Shown here piece by piece: positions 1 through 8,561 of a DNA stretch of 21,335 nt. Below the pieces are notes generated by a model, which was not told the DNA's origin, ran no database searches, and saw only the letters and a program-made list of their open reading frames with translations. Position numbers and translations under genes: made by a program. The stretch comes from DATKCA01 sp035544675 (GTDB lineage: Bacteria; Acidobacteriota; Thermoanaerobaculia; Gp7-AA8), in the NCBI GenBank assembly GCA_035544675.1, contig DATKCA010000169.1:1-21335 (forward strand). Direction: 5' to 3'. Positions within the stretch are counted from its first letter, which is position 1. Every line of letters begins with the position of its first letter.

Positions 1-57
1 GCGGCAGCGAGCGTGGCGCAGATGGTGGTGTCCCTCAGAAAGCGGCGCTATCCTTAA
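1..57 (+). CDS. Possible 3' end of an upstream gene (partial)
   Basis: The first frame is open from the window edge to a TAA at 55-57 and would encode 18 residues ending in SLRKRRYP. Codon usage is GC-rich at third positions, like the neighbouring genes, but the stretch is too short to identify a family. The stop codon lies inside the left arm of the hairpin at 54-83. It could equally be non-coding sequence. Confidence 0.3.
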   Translation, partial: AAASVAQMVVSLRKRRYP

Positions 58-83
58 GGAACCTTTGTGCAGAGGTTCCTTAA
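54..83 (+). promoter_or_regulatory. Perfect 11-bp inverted repeat just upstream of a start codon
   Basis: Positions 54-64 (TTAAGGAACCT) are the exact reverse complement of 73-83 (AGGTTCCTTAA), separated by an 8-nt loop. The right arm contains the only purine-rich ribosome-binding candidate (GAGG, 72-75 area) for the ATG at 86, so the folded RNA would hide it. It could be an operator, a translational switch, or a terminator-like hairpin of the upstream gene. No T-run follows the stem, which argues against a plain intrinsic terminator. Confidence 0.5.
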
Positions 84-85
84 CC

Positions 86-1660
86 ATGCCGCGCTTTTTC
101 CTGACCCTTCTCCTGCTCACCTCCTCCGCTTCCGCCGCCACTCTTCCGGTCCTTCAGCGCGAAGTCCTGTCGGAGGTGTACACGATCGACCGGAAATACA
201 GGTCGATGGAAGGTCCGGGCTCGACGAAAGCCGTCTACCTGGCCGACGCCACGAAGCCGGAGCTCCTCTGGCTCGTCGGCGTGAAGACCGAGATGGTCGC
301 GGCTGATGGGAAGACGCCGCAGCTGCCGGAGCTGATGTGTCACGTCAACGTCGACTACGACGCGCAGCGTCACCAGACCTTGTTCAACATGAGCAGGCTG
401 CCGGGCTCGCGCGTGGTGACCCTGTCCCAGGGCGTGCTCGCCACGCGGGTTCCGGATGGCTTCGGATTCCCTGTGGCCTCGAATGAGCCGCTGAACCTCT
501 TCACCCAGGTGCTGAACCACAACATCGAGCGGCCGGCGAACATCAAAGTACGGCACCGGGTGACGTTCGAGTACGTGCGCGAGCGCGACCTGAAGGTGCC
601 GATGAAGCCGCTCCTCAACATCGGCGCGTCCGGCATGGTGCTCCTCAACGACAACCCGCTGGCCGTCCCGTCTCCCGTCGACCTGGGCGGCGCTCACGGC
701 GCGACGTGCCTCATGGCTCCGCGCGCCCCCAACGGAACCCCCACCGGCAGCGACTACATCGATCCGCAGGGTCGCAGGTTCACGGGACACTGGGTCGTCC
801 CTCCCGGCCGGCAGGAGAACCACAGCGACGTGACCTGGTTCATGGCGCTGCCCTTCGATGCCAGGCTGCACTACGCCGCGGTGCACCTGCATCCGTTCGC
901 CGAGTCGATCGCGCTGCGCGACGTCACGGCGAAGAAGACGATCTTCACGGCACGGGCAAAGAACCCGGCCCGGGGAGTGGGGCTCGACCACGTGGACTCG
1001 TTCGCCAGTCCGCCGGGAGTTCCGCTCTACCGCGATCACCAGTACGAGCTCGTGAGCGTCTACGACAACCCGACCAGGAACACCCACGACTCGATGGCTT
1101 CCGTCTTCCTCGGCGTCGAGGACCGCGACTTCGTGAAGCCGAGGCCGGGCGACCTGGCCGCGCGCGCGGGAGATCCCGGCGATCCGCGGACTCCCGATTC
1201 CGCGCTGCTCGAAACGACCGAGGGGGCGATTGCGCTGACGCTGCTGCCCCAGGCGGCGCCGGGGGCTACGCGCCAGTTCGCGGCGCTGGCCCGCAGCGGC
1301 GGGCTCAACGGCGCCCGCATCACGAAGATCGAGCGCCAGGGCCAGACCATCACCATCTCCTTCACGGCGAAGACCGCGGAGGACCGCCGCCTCCTCTTCG
1401 CCAATCTGCCTGTGGAGCCGGCCAGGGCGGCGTACACGAGCCTCTCCGTCTGCGGGGCCAGCGCGGACGCGGTCCGGTTTGCCATCGTCATCGGGCAGAA
1501 GACGGCGAAACGGGGATGCACGGTGTTCGCGCACATCGCGCCGGGAGCGCAGTCGCTGAGGAGAATCGCCACGGCGAAGGTGGACGAGAGCGGCCGGCCG
1601 CTGCAGCCGATCGCGATCGTGGCCAGCGCCGTGTACGAGAACGGCGTCAAGCTCCCGTAG
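86..1660 (+). CDS. Exported copper type II ascorbate-dependent monooxygenase-like protein with cyclophilin-like C-terminus
   Basis: The protein has 524 residues from the ATG at 86. That start is chosen because it places a signal peptide (MPRFFLTLLLLTSSASA) at the terminus; an in-frame TTG at 65 would prefix seven unlikely residues. Residues about 230-350 resemble the second domain of peptidylglycine hydroxylating monooxygenase: GHWVVPPG (234-241), the HxH pair H267/H269 (VHLH), and YDNPT followed by M337 (HDSM). The H-to-M spacing of about 70 matches the CuM ligands of the family. In the first domain H86 (MCHVNVDY) is a candidate CuH ligand, but a full three-His set is not obvious. Residues about 374-520 look like a cyclophilin fold: TTEGAIALTLLPQAAP at the start, then FAIVIGQ, TVFAHIAPG and RPLQPIAI. 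The usual FHR catalytic stretch is absent, so isomerase activity is doubtful. It is probably periplasmic. The substrate is unknown. Confidence 0.6.
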   Translation: MPRFFLTLLLLTSSASAATLPVLQREVLSEVYTIDRKYRSMEGPGSTKAVYLADATKPELLWLVGVKTEMVAADGKTPQLPELMCHVNVDYDAQRHQTLFNMSRLPGSRVVTLSQGVLATRVPDGFGFPVASNEPLNLFTQVLNHNIERPANIKVRHRVTFEYVRERDLKVPMKPLLNIGASGMVLLNDNPLAVPSPVDLGGAHGATCLMAPRAPNGTPTGSDYIDPQGRRFTGHWVVPPGRQENHSDVTWFMALPFDARLHYAAVHLHPFAESIALRDVTAKKTIFTARAKNPARGVGLDHVDSFASPPGVPLYRDHQYELVSVYDNPTRNTHDSMASVFLGVEDRDFVKPRPGDLAARAGDPGDPRTPDSALLETTEGAIALTLLPQAAPGATRQFAALARSGGLNGARITKIERQGQTITISFTAKTAEDRRLLFANLPVEPARAAYTSLSVCGASADAVRFAIVIGQKTAKRGCTVFAHIAPGAQSLRRIATAKVDESGRPLQPIAIVASAVYENGVKLP

Positions 1661-1663
1661 GGG

Positions 1664-1716
1664 GTCATTTCGGGTGGACCGATTTCTCCGTTACAGGCCA
1701 CTACGCTCGGAATGAC
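1664..1716. repeat. Imperfect inverted repeat of the GTCATTCCGAG family
   Basis: Positions 1664-1674 (GTCATTTCGGG) pair with 1706-1716 (CTCGGAATGAC) along all 11 bases if two G-U pairs are allowed, with a 31-nt loop. The half-element GTCATTCCGAG resembles the GTCATCCCGAG copies at 18329-18380, so this seems to be one dispersed intergenic repeat family. It lies between the stop of the monooxygenase-like gene and the start of the peptidase. The alternative peptidase ATG at 1712 would start inside it. Confidence 0.5.
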
Positions 1717-1732
1717 AGTACGATTCGCCCTC

Positions 1733-3802
1733 ATGAAGCGTCATTCGATTCTCCTGGCCCTCCTCTTCGTCTTCGCCGGCGCCCTGGCCGCGAAGGAGCC
1801 GCTCACCCACGAGAAGCTGTATCTGATGAAGCGCGTGGGCACGCCTGCGCTCAGCCCCGATGGCCGCTGGGTCGCGTTCTCCGTGACCGATCCGGCGTAC
1901 GACTCGAAGGAACAGTCGTCCGACCTCTGGATCGCGCCGGCCGACGCCTCGGGAAAGCCGCGCCGGATCACGTTCACGAAGGGATCGGAAGGTGACGTGA
2001 CGTGGTCAGCGGACAGCAGGCGCATCGCGTTCTCGGCAAAGCGGGACGGCGACGAGCAGAATCAGATCTACGTGCTCAACATCGCCGAGGGGGGGGAGGC
2101 GCAGCGCGTCACGACGGCCTCCACCGGAGCGCGCTCGCCGCGATTCCGGCCCGACGGGAACGGCATCCTCTACTTGTCCAACGTCTTCCGGACTGCGGAG
2201 GCCGAGAAGGAAGCGAAGGAGCGGAAGACGAACGTCCGCGTGTACGAGTCGTTCCCGATCCGGAGCTGGGACCGCTGGATCGATCCCGACAAGCCGATCC
2301 GCATCTTCGCGCAGCCGCTCGAAGCCGGCGCGGCGCCCCGCGATCTGCTCAGCGGCACGAAGCTGGCGGGAACGCCGGGATTCAGCGGCAGCATCGGCGG
2401 GGCGGGGGGTGAGTCGATCGCCGCGGAGTGGGCGCCGGACGGGCAGTGGATCGTCTTCACGATCACCACGGGCAGAAACACCTCCGCGTACGCGCGCGTG
2501 CCGATCGAGCTGTACCGCGTCAGCGTGAACGGCGGCGAGCCGGAGCGCATCGCGTTCGGCGAGGGAAGCTACGGCAATCCGACCTTCAGCCCGGACGGCA
2601 GGACGCTCTACGTGAGCTTCAATCCCGACAACGCCAGGACGTACAACCTGACTCGCATCGTGGCGTACGACTGGCCGTCGATGCGGAACCGCCGCGTCGT
2701 CACTCCCGCGCCGTTCGACCGCCACGTGGGCGGTTTCGCCGTCACCGCCGACGGACGGACGATCTACTTCACCGCGGAAGAGTCGGGACTGGAGAAGATC
2801 TACTCGGTACCGGCGGCAGGCGGGCAGCCTGTGCTGGCCGTCGAGCCGGAGCGCGGCGTCTATACCGAGCTGCGCATCGCGGAGTCCTCGCCGTCACTCG
2901 TGATGATCGGCCGGTGGGGCAGCTCCGTCGACCCCAAAGAGATCGTCCGGATCGACCCGGCGCGCAAGACGCGCCGCAACGTCACGTCATTCGCGGTGGA
3001 GGACGCCGCGAAGATCGACTGGCAGCCGCCGCGCCACTTCTGGTTCACGAGCAGCCGCGGCAGGCAGATCCACAACATGATCGTGCTGCCGCCGGGCTTC
3101 GATGCCTCGAAGAAGTACCCGGTATTCACCCTCATTCATGGCGGCGCGCACAACATGTGGCGCGACGACATCACGCTGCGCTGGAACTACCACCTGCTGG
3201 CCAGGCCGGGCTACGTGATGCTGCTGACGAACTACACCGGCTCGACCGGCTTCGGCGAGAAGTTCGCGCAGGAGATTCAGGGCGATCCGCTGCGTGGCCC
3301 GGCGCTGGAGATCAACGAAGCCGTGGACGAGGCCATCAAGCGCTTCCCGTTCATCGACGGGTCGCGACAGATCGCCGGCGGCGCCAGCTACGGCGGCCAC
3401 CTCACCAACTGGCTCCTCGGCACCACCACCCGGTACAAGGTGCTCATCAGCCACGCCGGAATGGTGAATCCGGAGACGCAGTGGGGCACGAGCGACTCGG
3501 TCTTCGGGCGCGAGCTCGCGTTCGGCGGCCCGGTGTGGGAGCAGAACGCCGTGTGGCGGGAACAGAACGCCATGCGGCTGGCCGCGAACTTCAAGACGCC
3601 GATCCTGGTCTCGGTCGGAGAGAAGGACTTCCGCGTTCCGCTCAGCAACACGCTCGAGTTGTGGACGGCGTTGCAGCGGATGCGCGTCCCGAGCAAGCTC
3701 CTCGTGTTCCCGGAGGAGAATCACTGGATCCTCAACGCCGAGAACAGCCGCTTCTTCTATCAGCAGGTGTGGGACTGGATCGCGAAATGGGTCAATTCAT
3801 GA
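1733..3802 (+). CDS. Exported S9-family (prolyl oligopeptidase/acylaminoacyl-peptidase type) serine peptidase
   Basis: The protein has 689 residues. The ATG at 1733 is preferred over the in-frame ATG at 1712 because it starts a clean signal peptide (MKRHSILLALLFVFAGALAA) and lies outside an intergenic repeat. Neither start has a clear Shine-Dalgarno sequence. Residues about 30-400 hold TolB/WD-like propeller blades marked by SPDGRWVAFS, SADSRRIAFS, APDGQWIVFT, SPDGRTLYVS and TADGRTIYFT. The C-terminal third is an alpha/beta hydrolase with the triad S552 (GGASYGGH), D632 (EKDFRVP) and H664 (ENHWI), in the order and spacing usual for S9. By family it should cleave short peptides, probably in the periplasm for nutrient uptake. 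Its last 6 bases overlap the end of the convergent YfhO gene. Confidence 0.93.
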   Translation: MKRHSILLALLFVFAGALAAKEPLTHEKLYLMKRVGTPALSPDGRWVAFSVTDPAYDSKEQSSDLWIAPADASGKPRRITFTKGSEGDVTWSADSRRIAFSAKRDGDEQNQIYVLNIAEGGEAQRVTTASTGARSPRFRPDGNGILYLSNVFRTAEAEKEAKERKTNVRVYESFPIRSWDRWIDPDKPIRIFAQPLEAGAAPRDLLSGTKLAGTPGFSGSIGGAGGESIAAEWAPDGQWIVFTITTGRNTSAYARVPIELYRVSVNGGEPERIAFGEGSYGNPTFSPDGRTLYVSFNPDNARTYNLTRIVAYDWPSMRNRRVVTPAPFDRHVGGFAVTADGRTIYFTAEESGLEKIYSVPAAGGQPVLAVEPERGVYTELRIAESSPSLVMIGRWGSSVDPKEIVRIDPARKTRRNVTSFAVEDAAKIDWQPPRHFWFTSSRGRQIHNMIVLPPGFDASKKYPVFTLIHGGAHNMWRDDITLRWNYHLLARPGYVMLLTNYTGSTGFGEKFAQEIQGDPLRGPALEINEAVDEAIKRFPFIDGSRQIAGGASYGGHLTNWLLGTTTRYKVLISHAGMVNPETQWGTSDSVFGRELAFGGPVWEQNAVWREQNAMRLAANFKTPILVSVGEKDFRVPLSNTLELWTALQRMRVPSKLLVFPEENHWILNAENSRFFYQQVWDWIAKWVNS

Positions 3803-6184
3803 GAGACCGCCCTCTCCCGCCGGGAGAGGGCTCTTTCGAAACCGCCGGATGGCAAGCCCGATGACGATCGCGGCCAGCGTCGCCATCGAGATCGTCCTGC
3901 CGGCCACGAACGACTGGGGACGATAGGTCAGCCGCACTTCGTGCCGCCCCGCCGGCACGTAGACCCCGAGGAACGCGTGGTTGGCGACCTGCATCTGGAC
4001 GCGCCGGCCGTCGATGTACGCGCGCCATCCTTTCCACGCCGACTCCGACACCACCACCCACCCGTCGCCGGCCATCTCGACGTCGAGGTGATAATCGGCT
4101 CCGCGGCGCTCGACCATCACCTGCCCTTGTCCGTTGTCCCGTTCATGCGGCTCCATCGACGCGAGGATCCAGGCGCGCTCGGTGAAGTCCGTCTCGCCGC
4201 GCATCTCGGCGATCTCCTCGCGCGGCGGTGTGCCCAGCCGGACTTTGCGCGGGATGAATGCTCTTGGAATGACGTTCCCGTTCTCCAGGAGTTGCGAGCC
4301 CGGCTGAGTGGCGATCCGTTTCCAGTCCGGCGGGACCGGCATCGACTGGGGCGCGATCGCATAGCGCACGTTCAGAAACGACAGAAACGGCCGCGTCAGA
4401 TCGTCGACGCGGTTGAACCAGACCGGCTGCCTGACGGACCAGAGATCGTACGTCTCGGCGTGACGGAGCAGCGTGAGGGCCTGATATCCGCGCACGTCTT
4501 CGAGCTCGTAGAGAGTGCTCGTGCCGGGCGGGAAGAAGTCGCCGACTCCGGCGATGCGGAAGGGCCCGCTCACGTTCCTGAGCGGCTCGAGCAGCGGGAT
4601 CGGCGGATAGGCCGCCTCCCCCGGGATCGTCGGATACGCCCTCCCCTCCTCGGCAAACCGCTGAAGGAGGAGGAGGCCGATGAGCAGCGGCAGCACGCGG
4701 ACCGTGGCCCCACGCACGGCCATGACGATGACGGCGGCGCCGAGGATGGCGAGCTCGGCCATCACCTTGAATTGTGCCCACGGGAGTTGCGGACCGGTGA
4801 TGAGCCGTGCGGCGAGCCACGTACCGATGGCCAGCACCACGAGAACCACGCCGCTCGTGACGGCGGCCCCACGCCAGGAGCCGCCTGCCGCGGCACTCTC
4901 CAGACCGAGGCAGGCCAGGACCACGAGCGCGAAAGCAGACGCGAACACGAAACGCGCATTCAGCGCCACGTCGAAGAGCGGCAGCATCTGGAGAATGCTC
5001 TCGAACCATCGCGGCTCGGCACGCGCGACCAGTCCGAACAGGAGGATGAACGCGAAGAACGCGACCGCCCGGCTTCGCACGCGCCACAACCCATAGACGG
5101 CGAGGGCGAGAACGAGACTTCCGACCGCGGCCGTGTCGGCGGGAATGGCGGCCGCCCGCGGCAGCGTCCATTTCCTGAGGTGAAGGAACGGAAGGAAGTC
5201 GGTGGCCAGCCTGGCGAACGACTGTTGCGGGTCGACTCCGCGCGGCCGTGAAGCCCACACCGCGGTGCGGAACTCGTGCTCGGAGGTCTGCGGCGCCGCC
5301 TCGACGAGCGGCAGCAGGTATACCGCACAGATGGACAGAGCGAGGATGCCGCAGGCGAGGAGGATGAGCGCCGTTGTCCACACTCTCGGCTCGCCCCCAC
5401 CCCGGCCCGGGGCACCGGTGAGGACGCCGGCGCTCCATTCGAAGAGAGCAAACAGCGCCGCGATCGTGACGACGTGCAGCGCCGTCTCCGGATGACCGGC
5501 CAGAAGCAGCAGCACGAAGGCGAGGGTGAGCACCGCCGAAGAGCGCAGCGAGGGCTGGCGTACGACCCGGCGCACGCCGAAGAGCACGAGCGGCAGAAGG
5601 CCCCAGGAGTGTCCCAGCGGCCAGAGAACGAAGAACGCAACGCCGGTCGAGTACATCCACGCCGCCGCGCCGAACAACGCCACCGGCTCCCGGCACTGCA
5701 GTTCGCGGACGAGAAGGAACGCGCCCAGTCCGGCCATGAAGAACGTGAACGCCGCGGAGAACGTAAGCCCGTGCGCGACAGGAAGCAGACAGGCCAGCAG
5801 CGTCACCGGACTGTACGCGGCCGGCTGCGCCGTTGCGGCCAGCACGTCGCCGGTGAGAATGAACGGATTCCAGAGGGGCCACTGGCCCTGCGCCCACGAC
5901 CACTGCACGGCCTTGCGCCACGGGATCATCTGCGTGATCAGGTCGGTCAGCACGACATTGCGCGGCAAGCCGATCCCGTACTGCTCCCGCAGCGCAGCGA
6001 GCGGCTCGAACTGATAGGCGAGATCGAGCGGCGCATACACGGAGCCGGTGATCAGCGCGCGGCCGGTGAACACCATCGGCAGGAGAAGCAGCCCGAGAGC
6101 TGCCCCTCTCGAAATGCGCGTCACCCGCCGGTCGATCACGACCACGACCAGCACGGCTGCCGCGAGGTAGAGCAGAAGGCTCAT
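3797..6184 (-). CDS. YfhO-family integral membrane protein (paralogue 2)
   Basis: The protein has 795 residues. It has a large hydrophobic N-terminal part with about a dozen membrane segments, then a soluble region and one final membrane helix near the C-terminus. The first extracytoplasmic loop carries D54 and the DLITQMIPWR motif (D81), at the same residue numbers as in the upstream paralogue. Blocks such as GDVLAATAQPAAYSP and the C-terminal SAWKGWRAYIDGRRV followed by AGRHEVRLTYRP are typical of the YfhO family. Characterised YfhO proteins are GT-C-like enzymes needed to glycosylate lipoteichoic acid; the acceptor in a TonB-bearing organism is unknown. The ATG at 6182-6184 overlaps the stop of the upstream paralogue (ATGA), which indicates coupled translation. 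The last residues, SPLPAGEGGLS, are encoded by the palindromic repeat at 3810-3830 and are probably a late addition. Confidence 0.88.
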   Translation of the reverse strand: MSLLLYLAAAVLVVVVIDRRVTRISRGAALGLLLLPMVFTGRALITGSVYAPLDLAYQFEPLAALREQYGIGLPRNVVLTDLITQMIPWRKAVQWSWAQGQWPLWNPFILTGDVLAATAQPAAYSPVTLLACLLPVAHGLTFSAAFTFFMAGLGAFLLVRELQCREPVALFGAAAWMYSTGVAFFVLWPLGHSWGLLPLVLFGVRRVVRQPSLRSSAVLTLAFVLLLLAGHPETALHVVTIAALFALFEWSAGVLTGAPGRGGGEPRVWTTALILLACGILALSICAVYLLPLVEAAPQTSEHEFRTAVWASRPRGVDPQQSFARLATDFLPFLHLRKWTLPRAAAIPADTAAVGSLVLALAVYGLWRVRSRAVAFFAFILLFGLVARAEPRWFESILQMLPLFDVALNARFVFASAFALVVLACLGLESAAAGGSWRGAAVTSGVVLVVLAIGTWLAARLITGPQLPWAQFKVMAELAILGAAVIVMAVRGATVRVLPLLIGLLLLQRFAEEGRAYPTIPGEAAYPPIPLLEPLRNVSGPFRIAGVGDFFPPGTSTLYELEDVRGYQALTLLRHAETYDLWSVRQPVWFNRVDDLTRPFLSFLNVRYAIAPQSMPVPPDWKRIATQPGSQLLENGNVIPRAFIPRKVRLGTPPREEIAEMRGETDFTERAWILASMEPHERDNGQGQVMVERRGADYHLDVEMAGDGWVVVSESAWKGWRAYIDGRRVQMQVANHAFLGVYVPAGRHEVRLTYRPQSFVAGRTISMATLAAIVIGLAIRRFRKSPLPAGEGGLS
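3810..3830. terminator. Palindromic repeat, likely bidirectional terminator between convergent genes
   Basis: The sequence CCCTCTCCCG and its reverse complement CGGGAGAGGG flank a single C, giving a strong GC-rich hairpin. It sits just after the stop of the peptidase gene (3800-3802) and within the last codons of the YfhO gene on the other strand. CTCTTT follows on the plus strand. The motif is of the common REP-like CCCTCTCCCG type found dispersed in many genomes. Serving both convergent genes as a terminator is an inference from position. Confidence 0.5.
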
Positions 6185-8532
6185 GCGCGGCGGAGCCGCC
6201 GGACGACGAGGAAGACGATCATCAGCGCAAGGGTAGCGAATGTGACCGTGCGGCCCACCACGAATCTCTCCGGGCGAAACACCAGCCGCACCTCATGCCT
6301 CCCCTCCGGTACGTAGACGCCGAGGAAGGCGGTGTTCGCGATCTGCATCTGCACGCGGCGCCCGTCGATGTAGGCGCGCCATCCTTCCCACGCCACGTTC
6401 GAGACCACGACCCATCCGGAGCTGGCCATCGACACGTCGAGGTCATAGCCCTGTCTGGCGCGGCGGATCGATACCGTGCCCGGCCCGTTATCACGCTCGT
6501 GCGGCTCCAGCGACGCGCGGATCCATGCCACGTCGCGGAAGTCCGCCTGGCCTGCCATCTGCGTGAGCGAGTCGGAGTCGCTCATGCCCAGGCGCACTCT
6601 GCGCGGGATGAATGCGCGCTCGATCGCGCTCGAGTTCTCCAGCAGCTTCGCACCCCGCTGCTCCGCCGCGACGCGCCATCCCTCCGGAACCGGGTAGCGG
6701 CCCCAGACGACCGAATAGCGGACGTTGAGAAACGAGAGAAACGGCCTGGTCAGGTCCTCGATCCGGTTGAACCACACCGGCTGCGGCCTGCACCACAGCC
6801 GGTACGTGCCGTAGTACCGGGCATTCGTCATGGCCTGATAGCCGCGGACATCCTCCAGCCCGTACATCGCGCTCATCCCCGGAATGAAGGTGAGATGCAC
6901 GCCGGTGACGCGGAACAGATCGCTCCGGTTCTTCAGCGGCTCGAAAATCGGCACCGGCGGATAGGCCGCGCTCGCCGGCACGACGCGATAGACGCCGCCT
7001 TCCATCGCCGTTCGCTGCAGCAGGAGAAGTCCGAGCAGCGCCGGGATGACCAGACGGCGCGGGACCGGCGCGATGATGACCAGTGTGGCCAGTGCCAGGA
7101 CGCCGATGTCCGCGGCGATCTTGAAATCACCCCAGCGCTCCGGATTCGGGCCGGCGAGATCGGCGCGCAGGATCATCACGGTGCCGGCAGAGAGCGCGAT
7201 CAAGACGATGGTGAAGGTGAGGGCCATGTGGAGCGCCGCCGGCCGGGCGGCCGCCGGGTCGGCGGCGCTCCACAGGTATTGAACGGCCAATGCGGCGAGC
7301 ATGGCCAGCGCGAACGATGCGGCGAACGAGAACCGCTCGTTGAGCGCGATGTCGAAGAGCGGAAGCTTCTGCATCAGACGGGCCAGCGGAATCCACTCTG
7401 AGCGGGCAAAGAGGCCGAACACGGCCAGTCCCGTGAAGAACCAGCTGTCGGCCGAACGGACGCGCCACATCGCGAAGATCGCCGCCGCCAGCACGAGGCT
7501 GCCCACCGCGGCGCTGTCGATCGGAACGCCACTGCCCGCCGGGACGCGCCACGGCCTGACGTGGAGGAACGGGAAGAAGTCGGTGGCCAGGCGGGCCAGA
7601 GCTGCCTGAATGGGAACGCCGCGCGGCGTCGTCGCGAAGAGCGTCCTCCGGCCTTCGTGCTCGATCGTCTGCTCGACGGCCTGGAGAACGGGCAGGAGGT
7701 AGATCGCAGAGAGCAGCAGGGCCAGCGCGCCCGCCGCGACGCCGCCGATCACGGCACGAGGGACGTTTCTGCGCACGCGCAACAGCTCGACGAGCGCGTA
7801 CACCGCACCGATCGCGACGACGTGAAGGGCTGTCTCCGGATGCCCGGCCAGCAGGAGAAGGGTGAACGCGATCGTCAGCAGGAGCGCCGATGGCACGCCC
7901 GGCTCACGTACGACTCTGCGAGCGCCGAGGAGCACGAGAGGAAGGAAGGCCCAGGAGAATCCGAGCGGCCAGAGAATGAAGAACGAGAGGCCGGTGGCGT
8001 ACATCGAGGCCGCCGCTCCGAACAGCGAGGCGGCTTCTCCGCACCCCAGCTCGCGAGCGAAGAGGAAGGACGCCAGGCCGGCCACGAAGAACGCCACCGC
8101 CGCGGAGAACGTGAGGCCGCTGGCAACAGGAAGCAGCAGGGAGAGAAGCGTGAACGGGCTGTAGGCGGCGGGCTGCGCGGCCGCCGCGAGGATGTCGCCC
8201 GACAGGATGAACGGATTGAGCAGCGGCCACTCGCCGCGGCTCAGCGACCACTGCAACGCCTTCCGCCACGGGATCATCTGCGAGTGCAGGTCGACCTGAA
8301 TCCCGTTGTGGAGCTGGCCGATGCCATAGAGGTCCTTCATCGGCAGCAGCGGCTCGGTCATGTACGCGAAGTCGACCGGCCCGTAGACCCTGTCCGTCAG
8401 CAGCGCCAGGCCGGTGAAACAGAACGGCAGGAGAAAGAGGATGACGGCCGCGGCCCGCGAGATCGGGCGGATGGTGCGATGACAGATGAAGAGGAGCGCC
8501 AGCGCGCTGATCGCAAACAACAGCAGCGACAT
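6181..8532 (-). CDS. YfhO-family integral membrane protein (paralogue 1)
   Basis: The protein has 783 residues with the same architecture as its downstream neighbour and clear residue-by-residue similarity. Both begin MSLLL, share D54 and D81 at identical positions, and carry SQMIPWRKALQWS-type and GDILAAAAQPAAYSP-type blocks. Both also share the C-terminal WEGWRAYIDGRRVQMQ and GRHEVRLVFRP regions. They are therefore a tandem duplication that has since diverged. The stop codon overlaps the start of paralogue 2 by 4 bp. The gene begins 29 bp after the metalloprotease gene and may belong to the same transcript. No good Shine-Dalgarno sequence is visible. The likely role is transfer of a sugar from a lipid carrier at the outer face of the membrane, by family; the substrate is not predictable. 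Confidence 0.88.
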   Translation of the reverse strand: MSLLLFAISALALLFICHRTIRPISRAAAVILFLLPFCFTGLALLTDRVYGPVDFAYMTEPLLPMKDLYGIGQLHNGIQVDLHSQMIPWRKALQWSLSRGEWPLLNPFILSGDILAAAAQPAAYSPFTLLSLLLPVASGLTFSAAVAFFVAGLASFLFARELGCGEAASLFGAAASMYATGLSFFILWPLGFSWAFLPLVLLGARRVVREPGVPSALLLTIAFTLLLLAGHPETALHVVAIGAVYALVELLRVRRNVPRAVIGGVAAGALALLLSAIYLLPVLQAVEQTIEHEGRRTLFATTPRGVPIQAALARLATDFFPFLHVRPWRVPAGSGVPIDSAAVGSLVLAAAIFAMWRVRSADSWFFTGLAVFGLFARSEWIPLARLMQKLPLFDIALNERFSFAASFALAMLAALAVQYLWSAADPAAARPAALHMALTFTIVLIALSAGTVMILRADLAGPNPERWGDFKIAADIGVLALATLVIIAPVPRRLVIPALLGLLLLQRTAMEGGVYRVVPASAAYPPVPIFEPLKNRSDLFRVTGVHLTFIPGMSAMYGLEDVRGYQAMTNARYYGTYRLWCRPQPVWFNRIEDLTRPFLSFLNVRYSVVWGRYPVPEGWRVAAEQRGAKLLENSSAIERAFIPRRVRLGMSDSDSLTQMAGQADFRDVAWIRASLEPHERDNGPGTVSIRRARQGYDLDVSMASSGWVVVSNVAWEGWRAYIDGRRVQMQIANTAFLGVYVPEGRHEVRLVFRPERFVVGRTVTFATLALMIVFLVVRRLRRA

Positions 8533-8561
8533 GCGCGGTTGATCAGATCATAGATCTACGA

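Noticed and set aside
80..1534. A 484-codon open frame antisense to the monooxygenase-like gene
   Set aside because: It is Arg/Gly/His-rich with no domain, typical of a shadow frame in high-GC DNA; the sense frame has a signal peptide and recognisable motifs.
2428..3864. A 478-codon open frame overlapping the S9 peptidase on the same strand
   Set aside because: It is Arg-rich low-complexity translation of the wrong frame; the catalytic triad lies in the other frame.
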